Positions 1-9,300 of a stretch of 18,064 nucleotides of DNA are shown piece after piece. Each line of letters starts with the position of its first letter. Position 1 is the stretch's first letter. The position numbers and the translations under genes were made by a program. Origin of the DNA: JBAVQS01 sp049694275 (GTDB lineage: Bacteria; Chloroflexota; Anaerolineae; UBA4142; SHND01); assembly GCA_049694275.1 (NCBI GenBank), contig JBAVQS010000371.1, positions 1 through 18,064 on the forward strand, given 5' to 3'. The notes beneath the pieces were generated by a model. It was not told the origin of the DNA and searched no databases. It was given only the letters and a program-made list of their open reading frames with translations.

Positions 1-1209
<1,209 letters not shown>

Positions 1210-1291
1210 GACTCGGTCGCATAATACCTGACAGGCGTTTTACAGACGCCCATGAGGCGCCATGCGACTTGGTCACGGGAGAAGTTCGAGG

Positions 1292-2263
1292 ATGAACAAT
1301 CGAAATTGGAATCGCAGTTTGCTAATCGCCAGTTTGATGGCCGTCGCTATCTCGGGGATCTCGCTTGGGGTCGAGTGGAACAATGCGCAGACCATCACAC
1401 TCCAGTTCTCGGCGCTCGCGCTCGCGCTCGTCCTGGCGGCGGCCATCACCAGCTATGTGCTCCGCATTCTGCGGTTCCACCTGCTCCTGTCGGCCAGCGG
1501 CATACCCGTGTCTCTGCGCGGCACGGCGCTGGCGCAGGGCATCGGGTTTGCCCTTTCGATAACGCCCGGCTCGATAGGCGAAGTCTTCAAGCTCTATCTC
1601 ATCCGGCAGCGCGCGGGCACTGCGCTGATGCGCGCCGCCCCGGCGTTGCTCCTCGACCGCGCCCTGGAGGGCGCGGGGTTTCTCGTCCTCGCCCTCGTCT
1701 CGACCGCCGCGCTTCCGGCGTTTCATGTGCCGCTCCCCAATCTCTTGCCCCTGCTCGCGGGCCTCTCGATCGTCCTTCTGCTCGGGACGGGGCTCTACCG
1801 GTCGCCGCGCCTCCGCGTAATGCTGAAGGGATTTCTGGCGCGATCTCGCCTGGCGCAACGGTTCTTGCCGCAAGCGACTGCAACGTGGCGGGAACTGCGG
1901 GCCACCCTCACCACACGGCGGCTCGCCTCCGGCCTGATTCTGACCGCGCTGGCGCGCATCGCCGATGGCCTGGTCCTGCTGTTTGCCGCGCAGATGATGG
2001 GCATCCCGCTCGCGCTCCCCATCGCCATCTTTGTCATCGCGGCGAGTGGACTGGCAGGCGGCGTCTCGCTCTTGCCCGGAGGGACCGGGGCCACCGAGGC
2101 CACCATGGCAGGCCTCTTGATGCTCGTCGGCGCCTCCTTTGCCACCGCGCTGGCGATTGCTATCCTCGCACGGTTCTGCACCCTCTGGCTGTGGGTTGGC
2201 CTGGGACTCGGAGAAGCCTTCACCTTTCAACTCGCCCCTGTGCGCGCCGGCCAGATGCCATAG
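1292..2263 (+). CDS. Flippase-like membrane protein (lysylphosphatidylglycerol synthase TM family, UPF0104)
   Basis: A polytopic inner-membrane protein of about 323 residues with seven to eight hydrophobic segments. Family features are RILRFHLLLSASGIPVSL near the second TM, the conserved SITPGSIGEVFKLYLIRQ, the LLLDRALEG stretch, and GLAGGVSLLPGGTGATEATM late in the protein. Relatives include the TM half of MprF and AglD-type proteins linked to lipid or polyprenyl-linked sugar translocation; no aminoacyltransferase domain is present. I prefer the ATG at 1292 because GGGAGAAG (1277-1284) sits 7 nt before it. An in-frame ATG at 1262 would add 10 residues but has only GAGG 4 nt upstream. It follows the permease by about 80 bp on the same strand and converges with the phosphoesterase gene, with only 10 bp between the two stops. 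The exact substrate cannot be read from the sequence. Confidence 0.85.
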   Translation: MNNRNWNRSLLIASLMAVAISGISLGVEWNNAQTITLQFSALALALVLAAAITSYVLRILRFHLLLSASGIPVSLRGTALAQGIGFALSITPGSIGEVFKLYLIRQRAGTALMRAAPALLLDRALEGAGFLVLALVSTAALPAFHVPLPNLLPLLAGLSIVLLLGTGLYRSPRLRVMLKGFLARSRLAQRFLPQATATWRELRATLTTRRLASGLILTALARIADGLVLLFAAQMMGIPLALPIAIFVIAASGLAGGVSLLPGGTGATEATMAGLLMLVGASFATALAIAILARFCTLWLWVGLGLGEAFTFQLAPVRAGQMP

Positions 2264-2273
2264 CGCAGCAAGC

Positions 2274-3788
2274 CTACGGGGAAAGAGCATTTGAACCGGT
2301 CGCTGGATTCACCGGCAGGATCAATGGTTTACGGGGCTTTTGTGAAAAATCAAAGTCGCGCGTCAGGTCGCCGAGGATGGCCGCATTCTCCCGCACGCTC
2401 GGGCGCGCGTCAGGCCGCCCATCCGTTTTCGGATCGATCCGCTGGCCGTTCAGAAAATCATCCTCAATGAATTTCAGGTACGCATCAAAACTCAGTGTCT
2501 GGTGATCGATATATCCCTTTTTCGCGTATGGGCTAATCACCAGCCCCGGCACGCGCAGCCCGTACCCGTTCTCGTCCACTTTCGGCGGCGCAACGTGGTC
2601 GTAAAAACCGCCCCAATCGTCCCACGCAATAAAGATTGCCGTGCTCTCCCAGTCCGGCCCCGTCATGATCGCATTCACAATCCCGGTCACATAACTCTGG
2701 CCGACGCTGATTGGTGAACCGGGGTGCTCGCTCTCCGCCCCATTTGGCACCACCCATGCAACCGCTGGCAGCTTGCCCGTTTTGGCCGCCTCGTACAGAT
2801 GGTCGACCGTCTGGATATTGCCCAGCTCGTTGTCCGCACGCACGGTCGCAAAAAACGGCAGCGGGTTCCAGAGCTCGGGCGCGCCCACCGTCTGTGGCTT
2901 GACCGCGCAAAACATCGCATCATCCTCACAGTCCGGCTGGGTCCCCTCGGCCACATAGTATGCCCAGCTCACCTGATTCTTGTGCAATAAATAGGTCATG
3001 TCCGTCCACGCATAGTTCGGACGCTTGACCAGCTCCGGGGTCCCCTGCGGCAGCGCCGTTTTCCATGGAATAGAGTCCGGCGCGGCGATCTCGCTCCGGC
3101 AGCTCATCGGATCTGCACTACTACACCGGGCCGACCAGCCCGACACCATAAACAGATGCTCCGGCAGGGTCCACGAAGCGCTTGGCTGGAACAGGCGGTC
3201 CTGCAGTACGTACTCGCGCGCGTACGCCCAATAGTTAGGAATTTCCCGCGCGTCGTGATAGCCCATCACGTCAATCGTCTTGCGCGCCTCCGCGCAGCGC
3301 GGCTCGTTCCCCTTTTTACAGGCAATCCCCAGCCCTTTATAGACCTGTTCCACAAAGCCGTCCATCTTGCCGCCATTGATATCCGCGACGGCATCCGCGG
3401 CCCCGTGCGGCCCGCCCCAATTCTTGTCATTCGGATCGTGAAACGGCCTGACGCAATCGGGACCGGCCGGGTCCTTGATACAGACCGTCGGCGCGCCATT
3501 TTTCATCGGAATCCCATCGGCGCCCGGAAAAGTCCCAAAATAATTATCGAACGACCGGTTCTCCTGCATAATCATGACGACGTGCTTGATCTTGTGAATA
3601 CCGCCGGTGTTACTGCTCGGAACCACCACCAGCGCTGCCCCGCCTACCGTGGCTCTGCTTGCAGGGACCACGACGCGCGCGGCGTCGCTATTCGTCATCG
3701 ACGTCAAAGAGATCGGCCGGCCAGCGCAGGCACCCAGCAGCATGAGGCCGACCATCAGCATTAGCCCTGGCTTGTATCGAAAAAGCAT
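2274..3788 (-). CDS. Lipoprotein phosphoesterase (phospholipase C / acid phosphatase family)
   Basis: A 504-residue exported phosphoesterase of the PF04185 type, which includes bacterial phospholipases C and AcpA-like acid phosphatases; these cleave phosphate esters outside the cytoplasm. The N-terminus is a lipoprotein signal: RYKP, a hydrophobic core, and lipobox LLGAC with the lipidated Cys at residue 21. The catalytic entry motif HVVMIMQENRSFDNYFG lies at about residues 69-85 and contains the conserved ENRSFDNYFG. The C-terminal half has AWDDWGGFYDHVAPP and the typical RVPGLVISPYAKKGYIDH, both standard for the family. Start at 3788: no strong Shine-Dalgarno is visible before it, and a downstream ATG at codon 10 would shorten the signal n-region, so the start is moderately sure. 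It stands alone and converges on the flippase gene. Substrate (phospholipid or phosphomonoester) is unresolved. Confidence 0.9.
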   Translation of the reverse strand: MLFRYKPGLMLMVGLMLLGACAGRPISLTSMTNSDAARVVVPASRATVGGAALVVVPSSNTGGIHKIKHVVMIMQENRSFDNYFGTFPGADGIPMKNGAPTVCIKDPAGPDCVRPFHDPNDKNWGGPHGAADAVADINGGKMDGFVEQVYKGLGIACKKGNEPRCAEARKTIDVMGYHDAREIPNYWAYAREYVLQDRLFQPSASWTLPEHLFMVSGWSARCSSADPMSCRSEIAAPDSIPWKTALPQGTPELVKRPNYAWTDMTYLLHKNQVSWAYYVAEGTQPDCEDDAMFCAVKPQTVGAPELWNPLPFFATVRADNELGNIQTVDHLYEAAKTGKLPAVAWVVPNGAESEHPGSPISVGQSYVTGIVNAIMTGPDWESTAIFIAWDDWGGFYDHVAPPKVDENGYGLRVPGLVISPYAKKGYIDHQTLSFDAYLKFIEDDFLNGQRIDPKTDGRPDARPSVRENAAILGDLTRDFDFSQKPRKPLILPVNPATGSNALSP

Positions 3789-4399
3789 TTTTCAAACTCT
3801 ATTGGTTGAACCCTAAATACCTGCTAAGCGACAAGGCGAGGCACGCGCAGCAGTCTCATCTACAGTAAGCGGACCATCACAACGAAGATCTAGCCATGGT
3901 TGCGGAAGACATCTCACTATAGCACGTCACGCTTCTCCCCGTCAATAAGAGCGCGGGGCCATTTTGGGACACATCGACCCGGCGATAGGGACAAACGTCC
4001 CCTTTTCTTGATCTCATCGCTAAAAACACTCTCCCCTACCGAATGGTAGGGGAGAGTGTTTGCACCGTTACTTATCTTGACTTTCTATACACTTGCTCAT
4101 AAACCACCACATCACAAAGTCTGTGCGACACTGTTCAAAAGCAGTTCACACACTTTTCCAATGTTGGGCTATGATAATCGCTGGGCAGAGCAAGCATGGG
4201 CTTGTCTGTTGGCAGAGATTTTTGCCATAGCTTACCCTGCCCCTCCCGTTACTGCAAATGGAACATGTCTCGCTTGGCAAGATGTGCTTTAACAAACACC
4301 TCCTTTCCCACACATCTGCGAATTGCATTGATTACTTTTTTGGGAGCTCACCTCCTTCCTGATTTTGGCTGGCCGATTCCTTCCTGCTGTGGGAAATGG
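3789..4399. other. Gene-poor intergenic stretch between phosphoesterase and SPFH genes
   Basis: About 610 bases with no open frame that looks like a protein. It holds the promoter side of the phosphoesterase gene, a small GGGAC/GTCCC hairpin followed by CTTTTCTTG on the plus strand (3988-4009), the 17-bp perfect stem described separately (4024-4061), and two strong orphan Shine-Dalgarno-like sequences on the minus strand (AAGGAGGTGA at 4357-4348 and AAAGGAGGTG at 4306-4297). Neither has a start codon at normal spacing. A 60-codon minus frame (4146-4328) contains two CxxC pairs but has no other support. Confidence 0.6.
4022..4061 (-). terminator. Rho-independent terminator of the SPFH transcription unit
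   Basis: A perfect inverted repeat with 17-bp arms (4024-4040 and 4045-4061) and a 4-nt loop. Read on the minus strand, the stem core GGTAGGGGAGAGTG runs directly into TTTTT (complement of 4022-4026), so it terminates leftward transcription. No T-run follows on the plus strand. It lies 340 nt after the SPFH stop, which leaves a long 3' untranslated tail. Confidence 0.8.
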
Positions 4400-5176
4400 T
4401 CATTTCTTGCGTTGAGAAAGGACATTGCCAAATATCTTGATGGCCTCGACCAACCACGCCTGGTCACCCGCAACCTGCTCAATTTGCTCATATTCCTGAG
4501 CCATTCCCTGCCCCTCGGCCAGAAGCGCTGGCCGGATGATCTCGGCGGTAACCTGCCGGGACAGCGCCTCCAGTACCGTCCCGGGAATCTTGACTTCGCC
4601 AAGCTGCAGTTCTTGAACGCGAATTCCCCAACTGAGAATCTCTTCTCTCCGCCGCAACTCACGCAACAATCGTTCGACCAACTGTTCTCGGTGCTGAAAG
4701 ACATCCAAAAGCGGCATTACCCCTATATCGTTGCGCAAGCTGGCGCCAATAATACTTTCGAGCGCAGAAGGAATATCTCCCGGGCCCATCACAAAGGCGG
4801 TTGGTCGTACCACCTTCCACAAGAACATATAGTCCACGGCGACTTGTACGCCTTCTCTGGTAAAGCAGATAATATCTTTGCACGATTTAGAGCGGGCGCG
4901 CATATCGACTGGAATAGCCCGGTCGAATGGCCGCAGCAATAGAGCTCTTTCCCCTTGGATACTGGTATCGATCAGATGCCCACCGCGTGAGATGAGCAGC
5001 CGTTGATAACTCTCGACCGTAACTAGTTCGGTCAAGGCAAGCACCAGCAGGGTCGAACCAAGGAAACCGGCACCTAGGGCTAGCACCGGGGCGTTCCGCA
5101 ATGGCGGAAGCAAGAGCATCGTCAGAACGACGAGCAGCGGCATCATCAAAATCAGGATTGCGCGAAACGGTTTCAT
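4400..5176 (-). CDS. SPFH (stomatin/prohibitin-like) membrane protein
   Basis: A 258-residue protein with two closely spaced hydrophobic segments (about residues 5-25 and 31-52) followed by an SPFH/band-7 domain (about 53-230). Recognisable SPFH features are the early strand region ERALLLRPFDRAIPVDMRAR, then FTREGVQVAVDYMFLWKV, the helix with ALESIIGASLRNDIG, and RREEILSWGIRVQELQLGEVKIP, which matches the classic L..WGI.V....I.DI.IP pattern. SPFH proteins form oligomeric membrane scaffolds that recruit partner proteins. AAGAGGTGAG is 3 nt upstream of the ATG at 5176, which supports the start. It is the last gene of the unit running down from 6164 and ends about 340 nt before a strong terminator. 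Proximity to ATPase genes suggests it anchors or localises that system; this is inference. Confidence 0.85.
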   Translation of the reverse strand: MKPFRAILILMMPLLVVLTMLLLPPLRNAPVLALGAGFLGSTLLVLALTELVTVESYQRLLISRGGHLIDTSIQGERALLLRPFDRAIPVDMRARSKSCKDIICFTREGVQVAVDYMFLWKVVRPTAFVMGPGDIPSALESIIGASLRNDIGVMPLLDVFQHREQLVERLLRELRRREEILSWGIRVQELQLGEVKIPGTVLEALSRQVTAEIIRPALLAEGQGMAQEYEQIEQVAGDQAWLVEAIKIFGNVLSQRKK

Positions 5177-5209
5177 GATCTCACCTCTTTGCCGAAACCC
5201 AGCACAGAC

Positions 5210-5243
5210 CCAGGGATAGCGATATTCGCATCACTATCCCTGG
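5210..5243 (-). promoter_or_regulatory. Intercistronic mRNA hairpin before the SPFH gene
   Basis: On the minus strand CCAGGGATAGTGAT (5243-5230) pairs with ATCGCTATCCCTGG (5223-5210): 14 bp including one G-U pair, around a 6-nt loop. It sits between the miniprotein stop (5258) and the SPFH ribosome site (about 5189-5180). No T-run follows, so it is not a terminator. It may stabilise or separate the SPFH message or tune its translation. Confidence 0.55.
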
Positions 5244-5257
5244 AGCGGGGCAGAGTT

Positions 5258-5350
5258 TCATTTACCAAGCGGACGTGCTCCCCGAAGGCCAAACGTCCAG
5301 GCAAACAGCAGCATGCCGATTGCGAAAACTCCGAATTGGATGATTTCCAT
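5258..5350 (-). CDS. Single-TM miniprotein (30 residues)
   Basis: A very short gene supported by its ribosome site and composition. AGGAGG lies 7 nt upstream of the ATG at 5350, the best-spaced Shine-Dalgarno in this unit. The product has one hydrophobic helix (IIQFGVFAIGMLLFAWTFGL) followed by a basic tail, RGARPLGK, so it should insert in the membrane with the basic C-terminus in the cytoplasm. It lies between the coiled-coil membrane gene (stop 5382) and the SPFH gene (start 5176), so it is probably co-transcribed with both. No family is recognised. A role as a small subunit or regulator of the SPFH/coiled-coil pair is inference. A competing out-of-frame ATG at 5355 lies only 2 nt from the Shine-Dalgarno and would give a cysteine-rich, non-membrane product, which is less plausible. 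Confidence 0.55.
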   Translation of the reverse strand: MEIIQFGVFAIGMLLFAWTFGLRGARPLGK

Positions 5351-5381
5351 ACCATGACCTCCTGATACTCCAACCAATAAT

Positions 5382-6164
5382 TTAAGAAGCGGCCCTGAGC
5401 CGGATAATCTTATCGCCGGGTGATTGATGTTCGTGTGCGCCCGCATCGTCGCCGCGCGCCCGCGCTTGAACTTGTGACGGGAGGCCGCTTAATTGAGTTG
5501 CCATGCGGTTCTGTGCTTGACTCATTAGCTCAATCTTGCATTCCAGTGCCTCCATACGAGCATTCAACTGCCCCAAACTTTTGAGTTGGATGGCCTCGCG
5601 CTGCTCATCGCGCAGTGCCTCATGATCAAGTTGTGCTCGCTGTGCCTGGATTTCCAGTCGCTCTCCGTCCATCTCATCCACCAGCGTCTGTATGCGCACG
5701 CTCGCCTCTTCGATGGCTATCGCTTGCGTCCGAACTTGCTGCGTTGCCTGAGTCTGCATTATCGATTGCCAGCCGGACGCGCCCAATCGTAAGGTCACGC
5801 CGAACGCGAGAATGCCGAGGATAATGGCCAGTCCGGCAACCCCGGCGTGGACGGCCCAGTCTTTTAGCAGGCTCTCTTGTTTAAAAGCCCCTGCCCGCTG
5901 CGCCAGATCCTGATCGTGCATTTCTTGTGCATAGCGCTGGGTTTCGTTCATCTGATTAATCTGGTCCTGGGTTTTAGCCTCTTGAAGAATCTTGTCCTGT
6001 TCCAGATTGAACTGGCTTCGCGCGGCGTCAATCGGGTTTTGCATGGCGATGCCTTGGGCGACGGCGGCTTCTTTGGGGTTAAAGGTCCCGGTCAGGACCA
6101 TCCCAAATATGGCTGCACCCACAAGCAAGATGAGAATCAGAATGATAATCGGAGTAGGATTCAT
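5382..6164 (-). CDS. Two-TM coiled-coil membrane protein, unknown function
   Basis: A 260-residue protein not assigned to a family. Layout: TM1 at about residues 5-26; a Gln/Glu-rich helical segment (about 40-100, with repeated Q/E/N/D heptad-like spacing); TM2 at about 105-126; a second long charged helix (about 133-225, including MDGERLEIQAQRAQLDHEAL) likely to form a coiled coil; then a polar tail with an HEHQ stretch. AAAGGGGAAAA about 10 nt before the ATG supports the start. It opens the transcription unit that continues through the miniprotein to the SPFH gene, and its promoter carries the 11-bp direct-repeat array (6306-6256). With two TMs and coiled coils next to an SPFH protein it is likely a membrane scaffold partner; that is inferred from architecture and context only. 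Confidence 0.7.
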   Translation of the reverse strand: MNPTPIIILILILLVGAAIFGMVLTGTFNPKEAAVAQGIAMQNPIDAARSQFNLEQDKILQEAKTQDQINQMNETQRYAQEMHDQDLAQRAGAFKQESLLKDWAVHAGVAGLAIILGILAFGVTLRLGASGWQSIMQTQATQQVRTQAIAIEEASVRIQTLVDEMDGERLEIQAQRAQLDHEALRDEQREAIQLKSLGQLNARMEALECKIELMSQAQNRMATQLSGLPSQVQARARGDDAGAHEHQSPGDKIIRLRAAS

Positions 6165-6239
6165 CTTCGATTTTCCCCTTTAGAGCAAATGCCCTGGAGC
6201 CGGACTACAGCGCTCGCTCTGTTTTGTTCTTTCGGTCAT

Positions 6240-6306
6240 ATTGTAACTCTGCTTGTCCAAGAGTGCTTGAGACGTATGTGACAGGAATGTTCCGGCTGGT
6301 TGACAA
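6240..6306 (-). promoter_or_regulatory. Promoter with Pho-box-like 11-bp direct repeats, upstream of the coiled-coil/SPFH unit
   Basis: Read on the minus strand, 7-mers recur every 11 bp: TTGTCAA (6306-6300), a degenerate CCGGAAC (6295-6289), CTGTCAC (6284-6278), GTCTCAA (6273-6267), and a degenerate TCTTGGA (6262-6256). Ten nt later lies TACAAT (6245-6240), a 5/6 match to the -10 consensus. No normal -35 is seen 17 nt upstream of it, which fits an activator-dependent promoter. The spacing from the GTCTCAA repeat to the -10 is 21 nt, identical to the array at 11.2 kb. The first repeat touches the T-run of the upstream gene's terminator. Confidence 0.6.
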
Positions 6307-6338
6307 AAAAAATAGCGCAGGATTTTTCACCTGCGCTA
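6305..6338 (-). terminator. Rho-independent terminator after the tandem STAND gene
   Basis: On the minus strand TAGCGCAGG (6338-6330), an 8-nt loop, and CCTGCGCTA (6321-6313) form a perfect 9-bp stem followed by eight T (6312-6305). It starts 26 nt after the stop of the 1541-codon gene and separates it from the next unit. Confidence 0.88.
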
Positions 6339-6363
6339 GTCCATCCCTACCTGCACTTACTGA

Positions 6364-9300
6364 TTACACCAACTGACTTGCCAGCCCGAGGGTATCCTCA
6401 AAGAATTCAGCCATGGTCGAAGGGTTTATATTGTATTGCCGCGCGACTCGTGGTAATAGCTCATTTTGGATGAATTCCAAGTCCTGAAGGTGCGCCCGCT
6501 TGACGCGCATGTAGATTTGTTTCAGCGTCGCTTCAAACCGCAGATTCCGCTCCGAATATTTATGAAAGTATTCCCCTGCAAAGGCATAATGCGTGACCGC
6601 TTCTTCCAGCGTTTGACGCTGCACGTCGGCTGTTGGATCGGCTTGTGCCGTGAACCGATCAAAGACGAGATTGCCGCGTTCCAGTTCAATCTTGCCAAGC
6701 ATGTGCCAAAATTCCTCGACCGATTCGCTGACCGGTATGTCTTCTAGCCCTACTCCTTCCCGAATCTTGTAGCGCGAATCAATCTTCTTTTCGCCCTGAA
6801 TTAGCCATTCCTCCGCCTTGTCAAAATCGCCGCGCTCGGCCCACATTTCAGCAAGGTCTTCACAGGAGTCGACATAGGGAACCCACATTTCGTTTTCTCC
6901 AGCTAGCCGTACGCTCCTTTCCAGATGGTCAACTGCCCTTCGGAAAAAGCTGCCGACCAGCGGCGACTCGACTGGGCGAGCATCCCCACGCGCACCTGCC
7001 ACATTGTTCTCGCCACTACGTTCCCTTTCAAAGACGGCCCAATCCCGATAGGTGCAGCCACGCTCGTTCCACGCCTCAATGAGGTATACTTTTTCCTCAG
7101 TGCGCTCAAATATCTGAATGGCACGGTCAAGATTCTTGATACCCTCCCTGAAGAAATTCTCCCGCTCTTGTGGCTCGTATGCGGCTGACTGCTTGCCTAG
7201 CTGCCGCAGCGCTTTGCCCAGAAGGATACAGGCAGAACCAATGCCACGTTGTGCCGCCAATCCTTCACAAAAGCTCAACGCCCGCTCGCCCGAATGCAGA
7301 GCGCTTTTGGCCTGGCCAAATATCAGGGCAACCTGGGCGACAGAAAGCATGCTAAGGGCAGTCCGGTATGCCTTTTTCAGCCGTTTGCGTAGCTGTAACG
7401 CATCTTCGACGAGCGAATCTGCACGGCCCTGGTTATAGAGCAGGGCGTACACGCGCCCCATATTATCAACGGTATTGGCAGTCTCTTCCAATAGGTTAGA
7501 TGCCCGAAAGTAGGGAAGCGCGAGCGGGAACTCTTGGAGTGCCCGCCGGTACTGCGGTGAATTCCGCCAGTAGACATAGCCCAGGTCGTTATGAGTGCGG
7601 CCGAGAACGAGGTTGCGCCGCCAGCTAATATAGGCCACTTCATCCGGCCGCGCAGCGCCCGCGGACAGGTTCGCTTCATCCGATTCGAATTCGGCGATGA
7701 TCGGTGACAGATTTCCAATTGCCTCGCGGGTTTTGTTAGCATAGAGTAGCGCTTCCGAATAACAGACGAGCAGCCACGCCCTGGCGAGACGGAAACGGAT
7801 GTCTCTCGAGGATAAAGCATCAACCGGATTCCGCAGAACCCTTTCCGCAATCTGCATGGCCTTTTTCAAGTCACCCCGCCGAATATAACGGACCACCCAC
7901 TGCGCAGCAAAATCGTAAAGAATCTCGGTCCTCATATCCTCAATAGCTGCGCGAATTTTGGTGTCAGCCGGGCTCTCACCTTTCAAAAAGCCCAGCAGCT
8001 CGCCGCGCAGGCGCATATCCAGCCCGACTTCGAGCGCACGAATCGCATAATCGGCTCGCTTGGCATACCATTCGTATCCCCTGCGTGGGTGGGCGCGCAA
8101 GCGATACAGGAGCGAATCGACCTGATAATCCTGAGTCTTGTCTGTGGTAGCTCCGCTCTCGCCCAGATCGGTAATCCGGCTTTCATAATATGCCTGGATG
8201 CGTGAGCTCAGTTGCCGAATTTCCGGTGCTTGCAGCCAGTATTCTTCGCACAAAGCGTACATCTCGTCGTGCAGGAAGATCCGCTCATCTTCAGGGTGCG
8301 ACTTGACATAAGAGCGATTGCAGAAATCATTGAGCTTTTCCCTACACTTGTTCAAATCCCAGGCTGGCTCTAGAAAGTGGAGCAAGGTAGTGTCCAACCC
8401 TTTGCTCGCGGCAACGAGATAGCGCAATACAACTTGGATTGAATGGTCTGGTTCATCATCCAATAAGCACGTGATCAGCCATTTGTCAATCTCGACCTGT
8501 GCCTCCGCCAATGGCTTGTCGGCAATCGCCTGCCAGAACTTGTCAAACTCGAACTGGTTTTTCACGACTTCGATGGCGAGGTCCAGTCGGATCGGCCGGC
8601 CCTTTGTCACCTTCCACAAACGCTCGCGCTGCGCCTGGGTCAGCACCGATACTTCGGGAGACCTTGCTTGTTGCCGCTCAAAGTAATCGATCGTCTCGTC
8701 CCAATCAAAACCCTGCAGCTCGCGATATTCATAGCGCACATCAGGATTCTCATAAAGCATGCGTTCCAGGCCGGATTTGAGATAGGGTTCTTTTTCCGCA
8801 CGCCCGGCAAGGATAACGACGCAATTCTTCCACTGCTTTATCTGATCAAGCAGCCACGATTTGACCGTAGTACTCTCGTTCTCCAGACCACACATTTTCT
8901 GCACATCGTCCAGGGCATACTGCATCTTTTCGGTCGTATCAATGGCAATCACAATCCGGCGCTTGGCGGTAACAGCATCCATACACCGGGCAAACTCACG
9001 AGCCAATTGTGCACGCTCCGACTCTAATTCAGCCCCCGGCACGCCGGCCTCCCGCAGTGCTTTAAAGCTTTCCCGCTCCCGTTCATAGGACTGGAATTCG
9101 TTCTCAGTTTCGAACGATTTGACCAGGCGAGCCTCCAAACCGCTGTTTGTATTGACCTCTGAATGGTAAAGGTCAAGGAGGCCCGACCAGTCCATGGTCG
9201 GTTCAATACCAAAAGGACTCCCCAGCGCCATTCCAATTTGGCGCAGTAATACCGTCTTGCCTGAACCACCGGCGCCGACGATGTAATAGACATACGTCGA

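Noticed and set aside
1229..1250. TGACAGG and a second ACAG 11 bp later between the permease and flippase genes, resembling the 11-bp repeats
   Set aside because: The orientation relative to the downstream gene is opposite to the two real arrays, and the match is largely explained by a small GGCGT/ACGCC hairpin.
1252..2505. Long plus-strand frame of 417 codons overlapping the flippase gene
   Set aside because: Arg/Ala/Pro-rich shadow of a GC-rich gene; the flippase frame has the membrane pattern and family motifs.
3156..3764. A 202-codon plus-strand frame opposite the phosphoesterase gene
   Set aside because: Low-quality composition and no motifs; antisense shadow of a gene with clear family motifs.
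5173..5373. A 66-codon minus frame whose stop overlaps the SPFH start as ATGA
   Set aside because: Its product is cysteine-rich and non-membrane-like, and the ATG near the Shine-Dalgarno in this frame is too close; the frame giving a clean TM miniprotein fits better.
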